Origin: Natranaerobius thermophilus JW/NM-WN-LF
Lineage (GTDB): Bacteria; Bacillota; Natranaerobiia; Natranaerobiales; Natranaerobiaceae
Direction: 5' to 3'
Length of the DNA stretch: 64,000 bases
NCBI RefSeq assembly: GCF_000020005.1
Contig: NC_010718.1
Span: 315,001 to 379,000 of the forward strand
Shown: one piece after another, positions 10,976 to 18,834 of the stretch
How positions within the stretch are numbered: position 1 is the first letter of the stretch
Layout: every line of letters begins with the position of its first letter
Made by a program: the position numbers and the translations under genes
The notes under the pieces: generated by a model
Told to the model about the DNA's origin: nothing
What the model saw: the letters and a program-made list of their open reading frames with translations, nothing else
The model's database searches: none

Positions 10976-11248
10976 TTGTCAAAAACGGAAAGAATTATGA
11001 TAAGTTTACCAGAAAATCTACTAGAAGAGATCGACGGTATTGTTTCTAATGAACAATGCAGTCGAAGTGAATTTGTCAGAAAAGCTATGCGCTTGTATAT
11101 AGAGGAGAGGAGAAAAAGAGAAATTCGTGAGAGGATGCAAAAGGGTTATCAAGAGATGGCCTCAATCAATTTGGAGATAGCTAATGAAGCACTGGAGGCT
11201 GAGAATGAAGCTAATCAATTAGCAGAAGATATAGTTAGTGGAGTGTGA
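10976..11248 (+). CDS. ndoAI: Antitoxin NdoAI (MazE-like, ribbon-helix-helix)
   Basis: Labile antitoxin that binds and blocks the NdoA endoribonuclease and represses its own operon. The N-terminal ribbon-helix-helix is seen as [18 protein letters not shown] followed by [14 protein letters not shown]. The basic, then acidic helical C-terminus is the toxin-binding part. TTG 10976 lies nine bases after AGGAGG (10961-10966) and gives 90 residues, close to the Bacillus protein. The reading frame is open further upstream but without homology. The stop overlaps an in-frame upstream GTG of ndoA. Confidence 0.92.
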   Translation: MSKTERIMISLPENLLEEIDGIVSNEQCSRSEFVRKAMRLYIEERRKREIRERMQKGYQEMASINLEIANEALEAENEANQLAEDIVSGV

Positions 11249-11253
11249 GAAAA

Positions 11254-11604
11254 GTGAATATAAAACGTGGAGATATATATTATGCAGACCTAAGCCCTGT
11301 GATCGGTTCAGAACAGGGTGGAGTCAGACCAGTTTTAGTAGTACAAAATGATATCGGTAACAAGTACAGCCCCACTGTAATCGTAGTAGCAATCACTTCT
11401 CAAATTCAAAAAGCTAAACTTCCGACCCATGTAGAAATAACCGCTGAAGATTATAATTTAGATAAAAATTCAGTTGTATTGACTGAACAACTTCGCACAA
11501 TCGATAAACAGCGGTTAAAAGAAAAAATCACCCATATTGATAAAGAATTAATGAATAAAATAAGTGAAGCAATTAAGATCAGTCTTGGATTAATAGAATT
11601 CTAA
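11254..11604 (+). CDS. ndoA: Endoribonuclease toxin NdoA (MazF/PemK family)
   Basis: Sequence-specific mRNA endonuclease that arrests growth when freed from its antitoxin. The protein [20 protein letters not shown] continues with [12 protein letters not shown] and matches Bacillus NdoA almost residue for residue as I recall it. GTG 11254 gives 116 residues, the same as the Bacillus toxin. An in-frame GTG at 11245 overlaps the antitoxin stop and would add three residues. Together with ndoAI it forms a chromosomal type II toxin-antitoxin pair next to alr. Confidence 0.95.
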   Translation: MNIKRGDIYYADLSPVIGSEQGGVRPVLVVQNDIGNKYSPTVIVVAITSQIQKAKLPTHVEITAEDYNLDKNSVVLTEQLRTIDKQRLKEKITHIDKELMNKISEAIKISLGLIEF

Positions 11605-11630
11605 AACGTAGTGTAATCACTGCGTTTTTT
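11603..11630 (+). terminator. Terminator after ndoA
   Basis: AAAACGTAGTG (11603-11613) pairs with CACTGCGTTTT (11618-11628), with one G-T pair and a four-base loop. T residues follow. The stem overlaps the ndoA stop codon. Confidence 0.88.
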
Positions 11631-11659
11631 ATATTTTAAAGTGGTAGAGGAGGTTTTTT

Positions 11660-12667
11660 ATGGAGGAGTTTAAGAAAGCGTTAACAAAGAGAGTATCATT
11701 AGTATCAGAACCTACGCCCTTACGTGAAAGCAAGAATATGTCGGACAAGCTAAATCAGCAACTATTAATTAAAGAAGATGATACTACTGGGATTTGTTTA
11801 GGAGGAAACAAAGTAAGAAAGCTTGAATACTTGATCTATGATGCTTTAGAAAAAGAAGTTGATACAGTGATTACAACAGGAGGACTTCAATCCAACCACG
11901 CTCGCCTGACAACTGCCATTGCTAGGAAATATAATTTACAACCCGAATTAGTTTTAAAGGATCAGGGCAAGAAATCCAATGGTAATGTATTACTAAATCA
12001 ATTAATGGATGCAAATTTCCATCTGGTTCAGGACGAAAAAGAAATAGATCAGAAAATTAGTCAGTTACGAGACGAATTACAAAATCAAGGTAATAAAGCC
12101 TATACTATTCCTCTAGGTGGCTCTAATGTAATTGGTGTAATGGGATATGTAAGAGCAGCTCTAGAATTAAGAGAACAACTTGATAATAGGAATATAGGTG
12201 AAGCAACGGTGGTTTTACCAGTAGGATCAGGTGGTACCCTGGCTGGCTTAGTACTGGCAAATAATCTATGGGATTTAAACCTAAATTTTGTAGGAATTAG
12301 TGTCAGTAGATCTAAAGATACCATGAACAATCTTATTTCAGAATTTGTTGATGAAGTGGTAGATAAATATTCGCTTAATGTATCTCGAGAAAATATTCCG
12401 AAAATTTTTGATGAGTTTGTAGGGCCTGGTTATGGGATCCCCGATGAAGATACAATTGACGCAATCAAATTTGCAGCTAAAGCAGAAGGAGTCATCTTAG
12501 ATCCTGTGTATACCGGTAAGGCAATGAAGGGTTTACTTCATTTAAAAGAAACTAATACATTATCAGGACCAGGATCCTCCTTTGATCCAGAGCATCCAAT
12601 AATCTTCTGGCATACCGGTGGCATGCCGGCTGTATTTGCCTATGAAGAGGAATGTAAAAATAACTAA
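11660..12667 (+). CDS. D-cysteine desulfhydrase / ACC deaminase family PLP enzyme
   Basis: Fold-type II PLP enzyme of the family that breaks D-cysteine to pyruvate, ammonia and sulfide, or 1-aminocyclopropane-carboxylate to 2-oxobutanoate. The PLP lysine lies in LGGNKVRKLEYLI, the substrate loop is TTGGLQSNHARL, and the phosphate is held by VLPVGSGGTLAGL. The C-terminal IIFWHTGGMPAVFAY is typical. The 335 residues match the family. Sequence alone cannot choose between the two activities; with asparaginase and a D-aminopeptidase next door, D-amino acid use is the better guess. GAGGAGG is well placed before ATG. Confidence 0.85.
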   Translation: MEEFKKALTKRVSLVSEPTPLRESKNMSDKLNQQLLIKEDDTTGICLGGNKVRKLEYLIYDALEKEVDTVITTGGLQSNHARLTTAIARKYNLQPELVLKDQGKKSNGNVLLNQLMDANFHLVQDEKEIDQKISQLRDELQNQGNKAYTIPLGGSNVIGVMGYVRAALELREQLDNRNIGEATVVLPVGSGGTLAGLVLANNLWDLNLNFVGISVSRSKDTMNNLISEFVDEVVDKYSLNVSRENIPKIFDEFVGPGYGIPDEDTIDAIKFAAKAEGVILDPVYTGKAMKGLLHLKETNTLSGPGSSFDPEHPIIFWHTGGMPAVFAYEEECKNN

Positions 12668-12699
12668 TTTATAATTTGATTTATTGGGAGGGGAGATTC

Positions 12700-13704
12700 T
12701 TGAGTAAAGTAGCTGTTGAAAAAACTAGAGGAGATTTAGTGGAAAGCTTACATAGAGCAACCATTGCTGTAGTAGATAAAAAGGGTACATTATTTGCTAA
12801 ATTGGGAGATGCCGATAAAGTTACTTACTGGAGAAGTGCGGCCAAACCTTTACAAGTCATCCCTTTAATACAAAGAGGAGGCGTGGAGCAATTTGGATTT
12901 ACTAATAAGGAACTAGCCGTTATGTGTGCATCTCATGCCGCAGAGGATATTCATACTGAGGCAGTACAAAGTATTTTGAATAAAATCGGTTTAACTGAAG
13001 AATATCTCCAGTGTGGTACACATCCTCCAGTTGATTTGGAAGTACGAAAACGTCTCATAAGAAACGATCAGGAAGAAACAGAAATATATAACAATTGTTC
13101 CGGAAAACATGCTGGTATGCTGGCTTTAGCTAAATTGATGGAGACTTCTTACGATAATTATTGGCAAACAGAACATCCTGTGCAACAAGAAATGATATCT
13201 ATTATTTCTAAAGTGACAGAAACTCCGGAAGCTGACATCAAGTTGGCCCAAGATGGTTGTGGTGTCCCAGTATTTGGATTACCAATACATAACATGGCAT
13301 ACTCTTATGCATTATTTGGTTCTCAAGAAATGGAACAAGAACTACAAGAAAGTTATAGAGTAGTGGCACAGGCTATGAATACTAATCCTAAAATGGTAGC
13401 CGGTACAGAAAGGTTCAATTCAAAATTAATGGAAGTAATGGACGGTAAAGTTGTAGCTAAGGGTGGTGCTCAGGGAGTATTCAGTTTTGCCGTTCCCGAC
13501 AAAGGTTTAGGGGTTACCATTAAAGTTGATGACGGCTCTAATCAGGTTATTGCTCCCATTACCGTGGAGGTTCTTTGCCAATTAGATTTGATTACCGATA
13601 ATGAACTGGAACAGCTTAAAAAGTTTCATTACCAGGAAATAAAAAATGCTAAAAAGGATATAGTAGGACAAGTTCGACCAGCTTTTACCCTTAATTTTGT
13701 GTAA
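12700..13704 (+). CDS. L-asparaginase II family protein
   Basis: Member of the asparaginase II family (PF06089), thought to hydrolyse asparagine to aspartate and ammonia in the cytoplasm. Family marks include YWRSAAKPLQVIPL, CASHAAEDIHTEAV, the NNCSGKHAGMLALAK core and DGCGVPVFGLP. TTG 12700 is six bases after GGGAGGGG and gives 334 residues. The frame is open to 12676 without a better ribosome site. It lies 32 bp after the PLP enzyme and 46 bp before dppA, so the three are probably co-transcribed. Confidence 0.88.
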   Translation: MSKVAVEKTRGDLVESLHRATIAVVDKKGTLFAKLGDADKVTYWRSAAKPLQVIPLIQRGGVEQFGFTNKELAVMCASHAAEDIHTEAVQSILNKIGLTEEYLQCGTHPPVDLEVRKRLIRNDQEETEIYNNCSGKHAGMLALAKLMETSYDNYWQTEHPVQQEMISIISKVTETPEADIKLAQDGCGVPVFGLPIHNMAYSYALFGSQEMEQELQESYRVVAQAMNTNPKMVAGTERFNSKLMEVMDGKVVAKGGAQGVFSFAVPDKGLGVTIKVDDGSNQVIAPITVEVLCQLDLITDNELEQLKKFHYQEIKNAKKDIVGQVRPAFTLNFV

Positions 13705-13750
13705 TATAATTTAATATAAATAGTTAAAACGAAAATTGGAGGGAAATACT

Positions 13751-14566
13751 ATGAAAGTGTATATATCTGCGGACTTGGAAGGGATAACAGGAGTAGTAGG
13801 TAGAGAACATGTAAATCCCGAGGGTTCAGAATATCAAAGGGCTCGCGATTTAATGACTCGAGAAGTTAATGCCGCTATCAAAGGTGCATATCAAGGAGGA
13901 GCTGAACATGTAGTAGTAAACGATGCCCATGGCCCCATGACTAATTTGATGATTGAAAATTTAGAAACTGAGGCCGAGCTAATTACAGGTACTCCTAAGC
14001 CTCAAGGAATGATGGCTGGTTTAACGGAAGAATTTGATCTAGTGTTTTTAATTGGCTATCATTCTAAAAAAGGAGATCCTGGTATACTCTCCCATTCATA
14101 CAGCGGGGGGACAGTTAAACAAATTAAATTGAATGGTTTAGAGGTAGGAGAACCGGGGATGAATAGCTATCTTGCAGGTTATTATCAAGTCCCCGTTGGT
14201 TTAGTTACAGGTGACGACAGGGTAACAACCAATACCAAAGATTTGATTGGGGAACAATTAAAGACAGTTGCTGTTAAATCTGCCTTATCTAGGTCAGCTG
14301 CTAAGTGTATGACTCCCACCAAGGCCTGTAAATTAATAGAGGAACGCGCCACACAAGCAGTGTCAGAGCTGTCCAAGAAGAAATATACAATCTTAACAGC
14401 AGAAAAACCCCTAGAATTGTCTATGAGCTTTTTAGATCGGGGCATGGCAGAAAAGGCTGCTCAATTACCTAATACAAAATTAGAAAACACAACTGTTATC
14501 TATCAGCATGATGATATGCTATCTATATATGAAGCTATGCAAGCTATGCTAATGCTTGTTAGATAA
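13751..14566 (+). CDS. dppA: D-aminopeptidase DppA family (M55)
   Basis: Zinc D-aminopeptidase of family M55, which releases N-terminal D-amino acids from short peptides. The N-terminal metal-binding DLEGITGV is intact, as are the VNDAHGPMTN segment with its histidine and GYHSKKGDPGILSHS. The 271 residues match the family. The ATG lies seven bases after GGAGGG. In Bacillus dppA heads a dipeptide permease operon, but no permease is present here. The gene lies instead with asparaginase and an M42 peptidase, suggesting peptide and amino acid scavenging. Confidence 0.9.
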   Translation: MKVYISADLEGITGVVGREHVNPEGSEYQRARDLMTREVNAAIKGAYQGGAEHVVVNDAHGPMTNLMIENLETEAELITGTPKPQGMMAGLTEEFDLVFLIGYHSKKGDPGILSHSYSGGTVKQIKLNGLEVGEPGMNSYLAGYYQVPVGLVTGDDRVTTNTKDLIGEQLKTVAVKSALSRSAAKCMTPTKACKLIEERATQAVSELSKKKYTILTAEKPLELSMSFLDRGMAEKAAQLPNTKLENTTVIYQHDDMLSIYEAMQAMLMLVR

Positions 14567-14672
14567 AAGTGAAAAATAGCTATTGATATTTGGTAGCTTG
14601 ATAAGGATATTTACTGGATATTTAGGTCATTAATTTTTGAAATATAACTTATTTCAGAGGAGGAATGAATTT

Positions 14673-15701
14673 ATGGAGCTATTGAAAAAACTCACTCAAA
14701 CACCTGGAATACCGGGAAGAGAGGAGCCTATTGCGGAATTAATCAAAGAAGAAATGAACCAAATTTGCGATGAAGTATGGGTAGATCCCTTGGGAAGTGT
14801 AATAGGACTTAAAAAAGGTAATGGAAACAAAAAGGTAATGGTTGCTGGTCACATGGATGAGATAGGTTTTATAGTAAAGCATATCGATAAGAATGGATTT
14901 ATTCGCTTACAGCCTGTAGGTGGCTTCGATCCCCGAAGTTTAATGGCTCAAAGGGTGATTGTTCATGGAAAGGAAGACTTGATTGGCAATTTAGCCCCAG
15001 CTACTAAGCCAATTCATGTCTTGAGTCCTGAAGAGAAGAAAAAACAACTTCAAGTAAAGGATTATTTTGTTGATTTGGGTCTTTCTGGTGAAAAAGTCAA
15101 GGAATTGGTAGAAATCGGTGACCCTGTCACCCTAAAACAAGATTTTGAAGAAATCGGGAACATGTATAGTAGTAAATCCCTTGATGACAGAGTGGGAGTA
15201 TATGTCATGTTAGAAGCTGCAAAACAGCTTAAGGACCATGATGCAGATATTTATCTTGTAGCTACCTCTCAGGAGGAAGTGGGTATTAGAGGAGCCATGA
15301 CATCTTCTTATGGCATCGAGCCTGATGTAGGCATTGCCCTTGATGTGACTATAGCGGCAGATACTCCAGGAAGCGAGGAATCAGAACAGGTTACCAAATT
15401 AGGTGAAGGTGCAGCTATTAAAATTATGGACTCTGCTAGCATAACTAATAGAAAAGTACTTCAGACATTAAAAGACCTAGCCAATGAAAAAGATATTAAT
15501 CATCAAATGGAAATACTACCTAAAGGAGGAACCGATGCTGGTTCAATCCAGAGAAGCAAATCTGGAATTCCTGTGGGGACAATATCTATACCATGCAGGT
15601 ATGTACATACAGTCAATGAAATGATCCATAAAGAGGATTTAGATGCGTCAGTAAACTTACTATCTGCTTTCCTTGCTGAAGCAAATTTTAACGAATTTTA
15701 A
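14673..15701 (+). CDS. M42 family metallopeptidase (glutamyl/deblocking aminopeptidase)
   Basis: Cytoplasmic co-catalytic metal aminopeptidase that forms large TET-like complexes in its family and trims short peptides. Metal ligands are visible in VAGHMDEIGFIV, the YSSKSLDDRVGVY aspartate, the catalytic ATSQEEVGIRGA glutamates, the LDVTIAADTPG aspartate and the CRYVHTVNEM histidine. ATG 14673 lies nine bases after AGAGGAGG and gives 342 residues, the usual length. The last codons lie within a tandem duplication. It follows dppA by about 100 bp. Confidence 0.93.
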   Translation: MELLKKLTQTPGIPGREEPIAELIKEEMNQICDEVWVDPLGSVIGLKKGNGNKKVMVAGHMDEIGFIVKHIDKNGFIRLQPVGGFDPRSLMAQRVIVHGKEDLIGNLAPATKPIHVLSPEEKKKQLQVKDYFVDLGLSGEKVKELVEIGDPVTLKQDFEEIGNMYSSKSLDDRVGVYVMLEAAKQLKDHDADIYLVATSQEEVGIRGAMTSSYGIEPDVGIALDVTIAADTPGSEESEQVTKLGEGAAIKIMDSASITNRKVLQTLKDLANEKDINHQMEILPKGGTDAGSIQRSKSGIPVGTISIPCRYVHTVNEMIHKEDLDASVNLLSAFLAEANFNEF

Positions 15702-15734
15702 TCTGGAGATGCTAACGAATTTATCTGGAGATGC
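15689..15734. repeat. Tandem duplication over the M42 stop codon
   Basis: A 24-bp unit TAACGAATTTTAATCTGGAG plus ATGC (15689-15712) is followed at once by a 22-bp copy (15713-15734) lacking only the internal TA. The first copy contains the last codons and stop of the M42 gene. Confidence 0.85.
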
Positions 15735-15765
15735 TAATTACAACTGAACTTAGCTTTCCATATAA

Positions 15766-15800
15766 AAGACCCCATCCCTATATTACAGGATTGGGGTCTT
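15766..15800. terminator. Bidirectional terminator between M42 peptidase and pcm
   Basis: A nine-base perfect stem, AAGACCCCA (15766-15774) with TGGGGTCTT (15792-15800), with A and T residues on both sides. It lies between two convergent genes, so it can serve both. Confidence 0.8.
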
Positions 15801-15820
15801 TATTAGCTAAACTGGAGGTT

Positions 15821-16453
15821 TTACTTTAATGGAACAAACCTGCATCCCCCTAAACTTTTCTTCCTTAATTCTCCATTATGTTTAGTGACCACTAGTAGTT
15901 CTTGAAACATAAGTTCTCCTACTGGTATCACCAGGGTTCCTCCTTCTTTTAACTGTTGTGTTAATTCAGGAGGAATTTGGGAGGCAGCTGCAGTTACGAT
16001 TATTTTATCAAATTCTTTTTGTTCATGAATTGTTAGATCGTTGTCATCATCAGATATTTTTAAAACAATATTTTGATAACCTAGTTTAGATAGAATACGC
16101 CCAGCCTGTTCACTTAACTCAGGAATTCTTTCAAGGGAAAATACTTTTTTGGTTAGCTCAGCTAAAATAGCCGTTTGGTAACCAGAACCTGTACCTACTT
16201 CTAAGACTATGTCATGAGAACTTGGTTCTAAAGCTTGTGTCATCATGGCAACAATATAAGGTTGGGATATGGTTTGACCATGACCTATTGGTAAAGGATG
16301 GTCCCCGTATGCTTGATGCTGCTTAGACTCTGTTATAAATTCTTCCCGGGGAACTTTCCTAAATGCATCCAAAACTTTGGGATCTTCAATATCCCTTTTG
16401 GCTAACTGCTTTTGGACCATTTTTTCTCTTTGTGCTGAAAACTTATCTTTCAT
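15821..16453 (-). CDS. pcm: Protein-L-isoaspartate O-methyltransferase
   Basis: Methylates abnormal isoaspartyl residues from S-adenosylmethionine, allowing repair of aged proteins. The family start [20 protein letters not shown] is followed by the catalytic loop [15 protein letters not shown] and the methyltransferase motif [16 protein letters not shown]. Motif II lies near [15 protein letters not shown] 16453 is placed by GAGGTG eight bases upstream; a GTG at 16462 sits inside that site. The gene lies ten bases after the remnant of psuG and was probably its operon partner. Confidence 0.93.
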
Positions 16454-16463
16454 GATATACACC

Positions 16464-16878
16464 TCACTGCTCTAGGTAATTATATTCACAGGCCAGTTCA
16501 GCTGCTTTTCTTGCATTATTTTTTACTAGTGCTATATTTGCGTCAAGGCTTTTGCCCCCGGTTTTTTCGATTTTAGAGAGCAGAAAAGGAGTTACTTCTT
16601 TACCTAATTCCCACTTTGTTTGCATAATTTCACTAGCAGTTGAGACTGAATCAACTTTTTCTGGTATAGGGAGACCACTTGTCCTTGTGTAGAAGGCAGG
16701 GAACTCGTCAGTTTGCAACCCTATCACTGGAACCCCTTGAGTCTCTAAGTATTCTAGGGTTAGAGGTAAGTCTAGACTCCAGTGCCACGATAGGTTGACG
16801 ATTTTTAATTGCTTGGGCTACTGTCTGTGAAAAATGCAAATAACTTGGGCTATTTTTTAGCATTTCGCCACTCTCCAT
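16464..16878 (-). pseudogene. psuG: Pseudouridine-5'-phosphate glycosidase remnant
   Basis: Two ends of a psuG gene are joined after loss of the middle. From ATG 16878, with GAGGAG nine bases upstream, the frame reads SYLHFSQTVAQAIKNRQPIVALES, the PsuG N-terminus (quoted here in part: QTVAQAIKNRQPIVALES). After TCTAGA near 16763 the homology resumes in another frame as LDLPLTLEYLETQGVPVIG and continues with LQTDEFPAFYTRTSGLPIP to the normal C-terminus NNARKAAELA. By comparison with family length of about 300 residues, some 150 codons holding the active-site lysine region are gone and the frame is shifted. It cannot make a working enzyme. Confidence 0.85.
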
Positions 16879-16887
16879 ACTTTAGTC

Positions 16888-16990
16888 ACTCCTCGCGAGT
16901 AATCCCAAGAGATTATTATTAACACTTGTTTTGTTGAAACAGTCAATTTAGCTGCTTTAATATCTATTTGGCCCCTCCAATTACGCAGAT
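16888..16990 (-). pseudogene. Possible pseudouridine kinase (PfkB) remnant
   Basis: Just upstream of the psuG remnant the minus strand reads ICVIGGA and then, after a one-base shift, IDIKAAKLTVSTKQV. This resembles the N-terminus of PfkB-type pseudouridine kinases (CVIGGANIDI). PsuK normally accompanies PsuG, which makes the match more credible. The similarity is about 20 residues and the rest of a kinase is absent, so this is tentative. Confidence 0.4.
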
Positions 16991-17066
16991 TCCGTTATGA
17001 TTCATAATATAACATCACGTCCCTTGTGCGGCAGAATACCACTAGGTGATAACTAATGATCAATTC

Positions 17067-17417
17067 TTAATCCTCTTTATAAATAATTAATTTTATCTCA
17101 GTTCCCTGTCCCTTTTCTGACTTAATCTCAAACTCATCTACCATCATGCCCACAATAGATAAGCCAGAATTTTTGGCAGTTCTCCCCGCAAGTTCTCCAT
17201 AATATTCTTCTAACTCATCTCTTCTAGGTTGGTCCAATAGTTTTTTGGCTTGTTCTAGTTTTTCTTCAGACATGCCCTTGCCATTATCTTTTACGTACAC
17301 AATGTGTTTATCGTCCTCATCCATAATTTTAGATTCTAGGACAGTAGCACCTGCTTTAAATGAGTTAGTAATTAATTCGTCCATAAGCCCTTTGATTCTT
17401 TTCCATCTAGCGGTCAT
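17067..17417 (-). CDS. Small histidine-kinase-like ATPase
   Basis: A 116-residue stand-alone GHKL ATPase domain. The N box is MDELITNSFKAGAT, the G1 box VKDNGKGMSEEKL, and a G2-like GLSIVGMMVDEF is followed by GQGTEIKL. There is no histidine phosphoacceptor domain or sensor, so it resembles anti-sigma or switch-type kinases more than a sensor kinase. Its start overlaps the stop of the DUF1576 gene by one base (TGATG), showing tight translational coupling with that membrane protein. Function unknown; it may transmit the state of the transporter-like partner. Confidence 0.75.
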   Translation of the reverse strand: MTARWKRIKGLMDELITNSFKAGATVLESKIMDEDDKHIVYVKDNGKGMSEEKLEQAKKLLDQPRRDELEEYYGELAGRTAKNSGLSIVGMMVDEFEIKSEKGQGTEIKLIIYKED

Positions 17418-18670
17418 CAGTCACCCTCCTTTTCGGAATCAGTTTGGAAATGCTTTAATACACCTACCATCATAGTGGCTACTAAACCACCAGCGAAGCC
17501 GTTATTATAGAGATTTAATCCTCCATGTAAATATCCTACGTTCATTACCATAGACATGTGTAAAAATCCGGCAATGATTCCGGCTATTGGTCCAAAACTA
17601 CCTGAAATCGGGGCAAGGGTTGTCCCAAATAATACTCCTAAAATTGGCCCGGCTTCAGTGGGACTCCAGTGAAACAGCTGTAAGGAAAGGAAAGCTCCTA
17701 GCATTACTGGGGTCATATTTAAGGAATGTTTACCAAAAGCACCGAATCCTACTATGGTAAATATTCCCGCCATACTTGGTCCATTTAGCTCTCCTCCTAC
17801 AATTATTACGTAAAGGGTACCTATTAAACCTACTATTCCCATATTCATAAGAGTTGATCCAATACCTTTTTGCGTGACAAAATCCGAGACCAGAGCACCG
17901 GACATTTTATGAATTTCAAAATAAGGTTTTAACTGACCTTTGTTTAAGATTAGTCCGACAATTATCATGGAACTTAAATATATTGTTAATGGTATAAATA
18001 TTGCCGGGTTAAAGCCGGTACCCCACATTTCTACCAGATCCTTACTAGCTCCAAAACCTCTAAATAAGCCCGCAAATAAAGTGCCCACAAAACCTGCTGT
18101 AAAGCCAATATTATATAAGTTCATACCTTGATGAGTAGCTAGGAAATGTCCGGCTAGGGGTGGCACTAAAAAACCTCCTAAAGCTCCTAATATCAAACCT
18201 CCCCAAATTCCTAAACCGAGACCAAAGGAAACACTTGAAGCTATAGGCGCAAGGGCAGTTCCAAATAAAGCATTTAAAATGTAATGGTGGATAGTTTCCC
18301 TTTGGGTTTTTGCATATAGCCATACCCCTAAAAATATCGGCCAAATATTAATAATAGTCTTTCCCAAAAAAGAAAAGCCAGCCATTGTAAAAATAGCTGC
18401 AATTATGGGTCCTTTGATAGGAACTTTCAAGAAAAATGCAAAAAACAAACCTACAATTCCTACAAGACCAGAGTTTACAAGAGCAGCTCCTAAACTTCCA
18501 ACAACAAAAAAGTCAGTAACTAGAACAGCTGGTACTGTGGTGATTTCACGTAAATCTTGAATGAATCCTTCCTCAAAGCCAAAAATAAAACCAGCAATAA
18601 TTAAAGCACATAAATACAATAGCACTATTAGAAACTCTTTGCTAAAGAAAATATGTCTTTTTCTACTAAT
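17417..18670 (-). CDS. DUF1576 polytopic membrane protein
   Basis: A large inner-membrane protein with about ten hydrophobic segments in two similar halves. Matching motifs in both halves include the repeated GLNLYNNGFAGGLVA and GMNLYNIGFTAGFVG, and TLAPISGSFG and ALAPIASSVS. This is the DUF1576 family, of unknown function, with a transporter-like internal repeat. A full AAGGAGGTGA site at about 18678-18687 is followed by no ATG, GTG or TTG. The in-frame ATT at 18670 is nine bases from it and gives the basic start SRKRHIFFSKEFLIV; GTG 18625 has no ribosome site. I use ATT, with reservation. The gene is coupled to the downstream ATPase. Confidence 0.78.
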   Translation of the reverse strand: MSRKRHIFFSKEFLIVLLYLCALIIAGFIFGFEEGFIQDLREITTVPAVLVTDFFVVGSLGAALVNSGLVGIVGLFFAFFLKVPIKGPIIAAIFTMAGFSFLGKTIINIWPIFLGVWLYAKTQRETIHHYILNALFGTALAPIASSVSFGLGLGIWGGLILGALGGFLVPPLAGHFLATHQGMNLYNIGFTAGFVGTLFAGLFRGFGASKDLVEMWGTGFNPAIFIPLTIYLSSMIIVGLILNKGQLKPYFEIHKMSGALVSDFVTQKGIGSTLMNMGIVGLIGTLYVIIVGGELNGPSMAGIFTIVGFGAFGKHSLNMTPVMLGAFLSLQLFHWSPTEAGPILGVLFGTTLAPISGSFGPIAGIIAGFLHMSMVMNVGYLHGGLNLYNNGFAGGLVATMMVGVLKHFQTDSEKEGD

Positions 18671-18834
18671 ATTACTTCACCTCCTTGTTAGAGTCACGAG
18701 TATATTTTAGCATAAATTTTGAAAAGTAACTAATCTTTTTTTAAAGATGATTTTGTTATAATAACAGTTAACAGATATTAAAATTTAGACTAATTTTAAA
18801 GATAGCTTAGATAACTTTTTGGGAGGAATTGATC

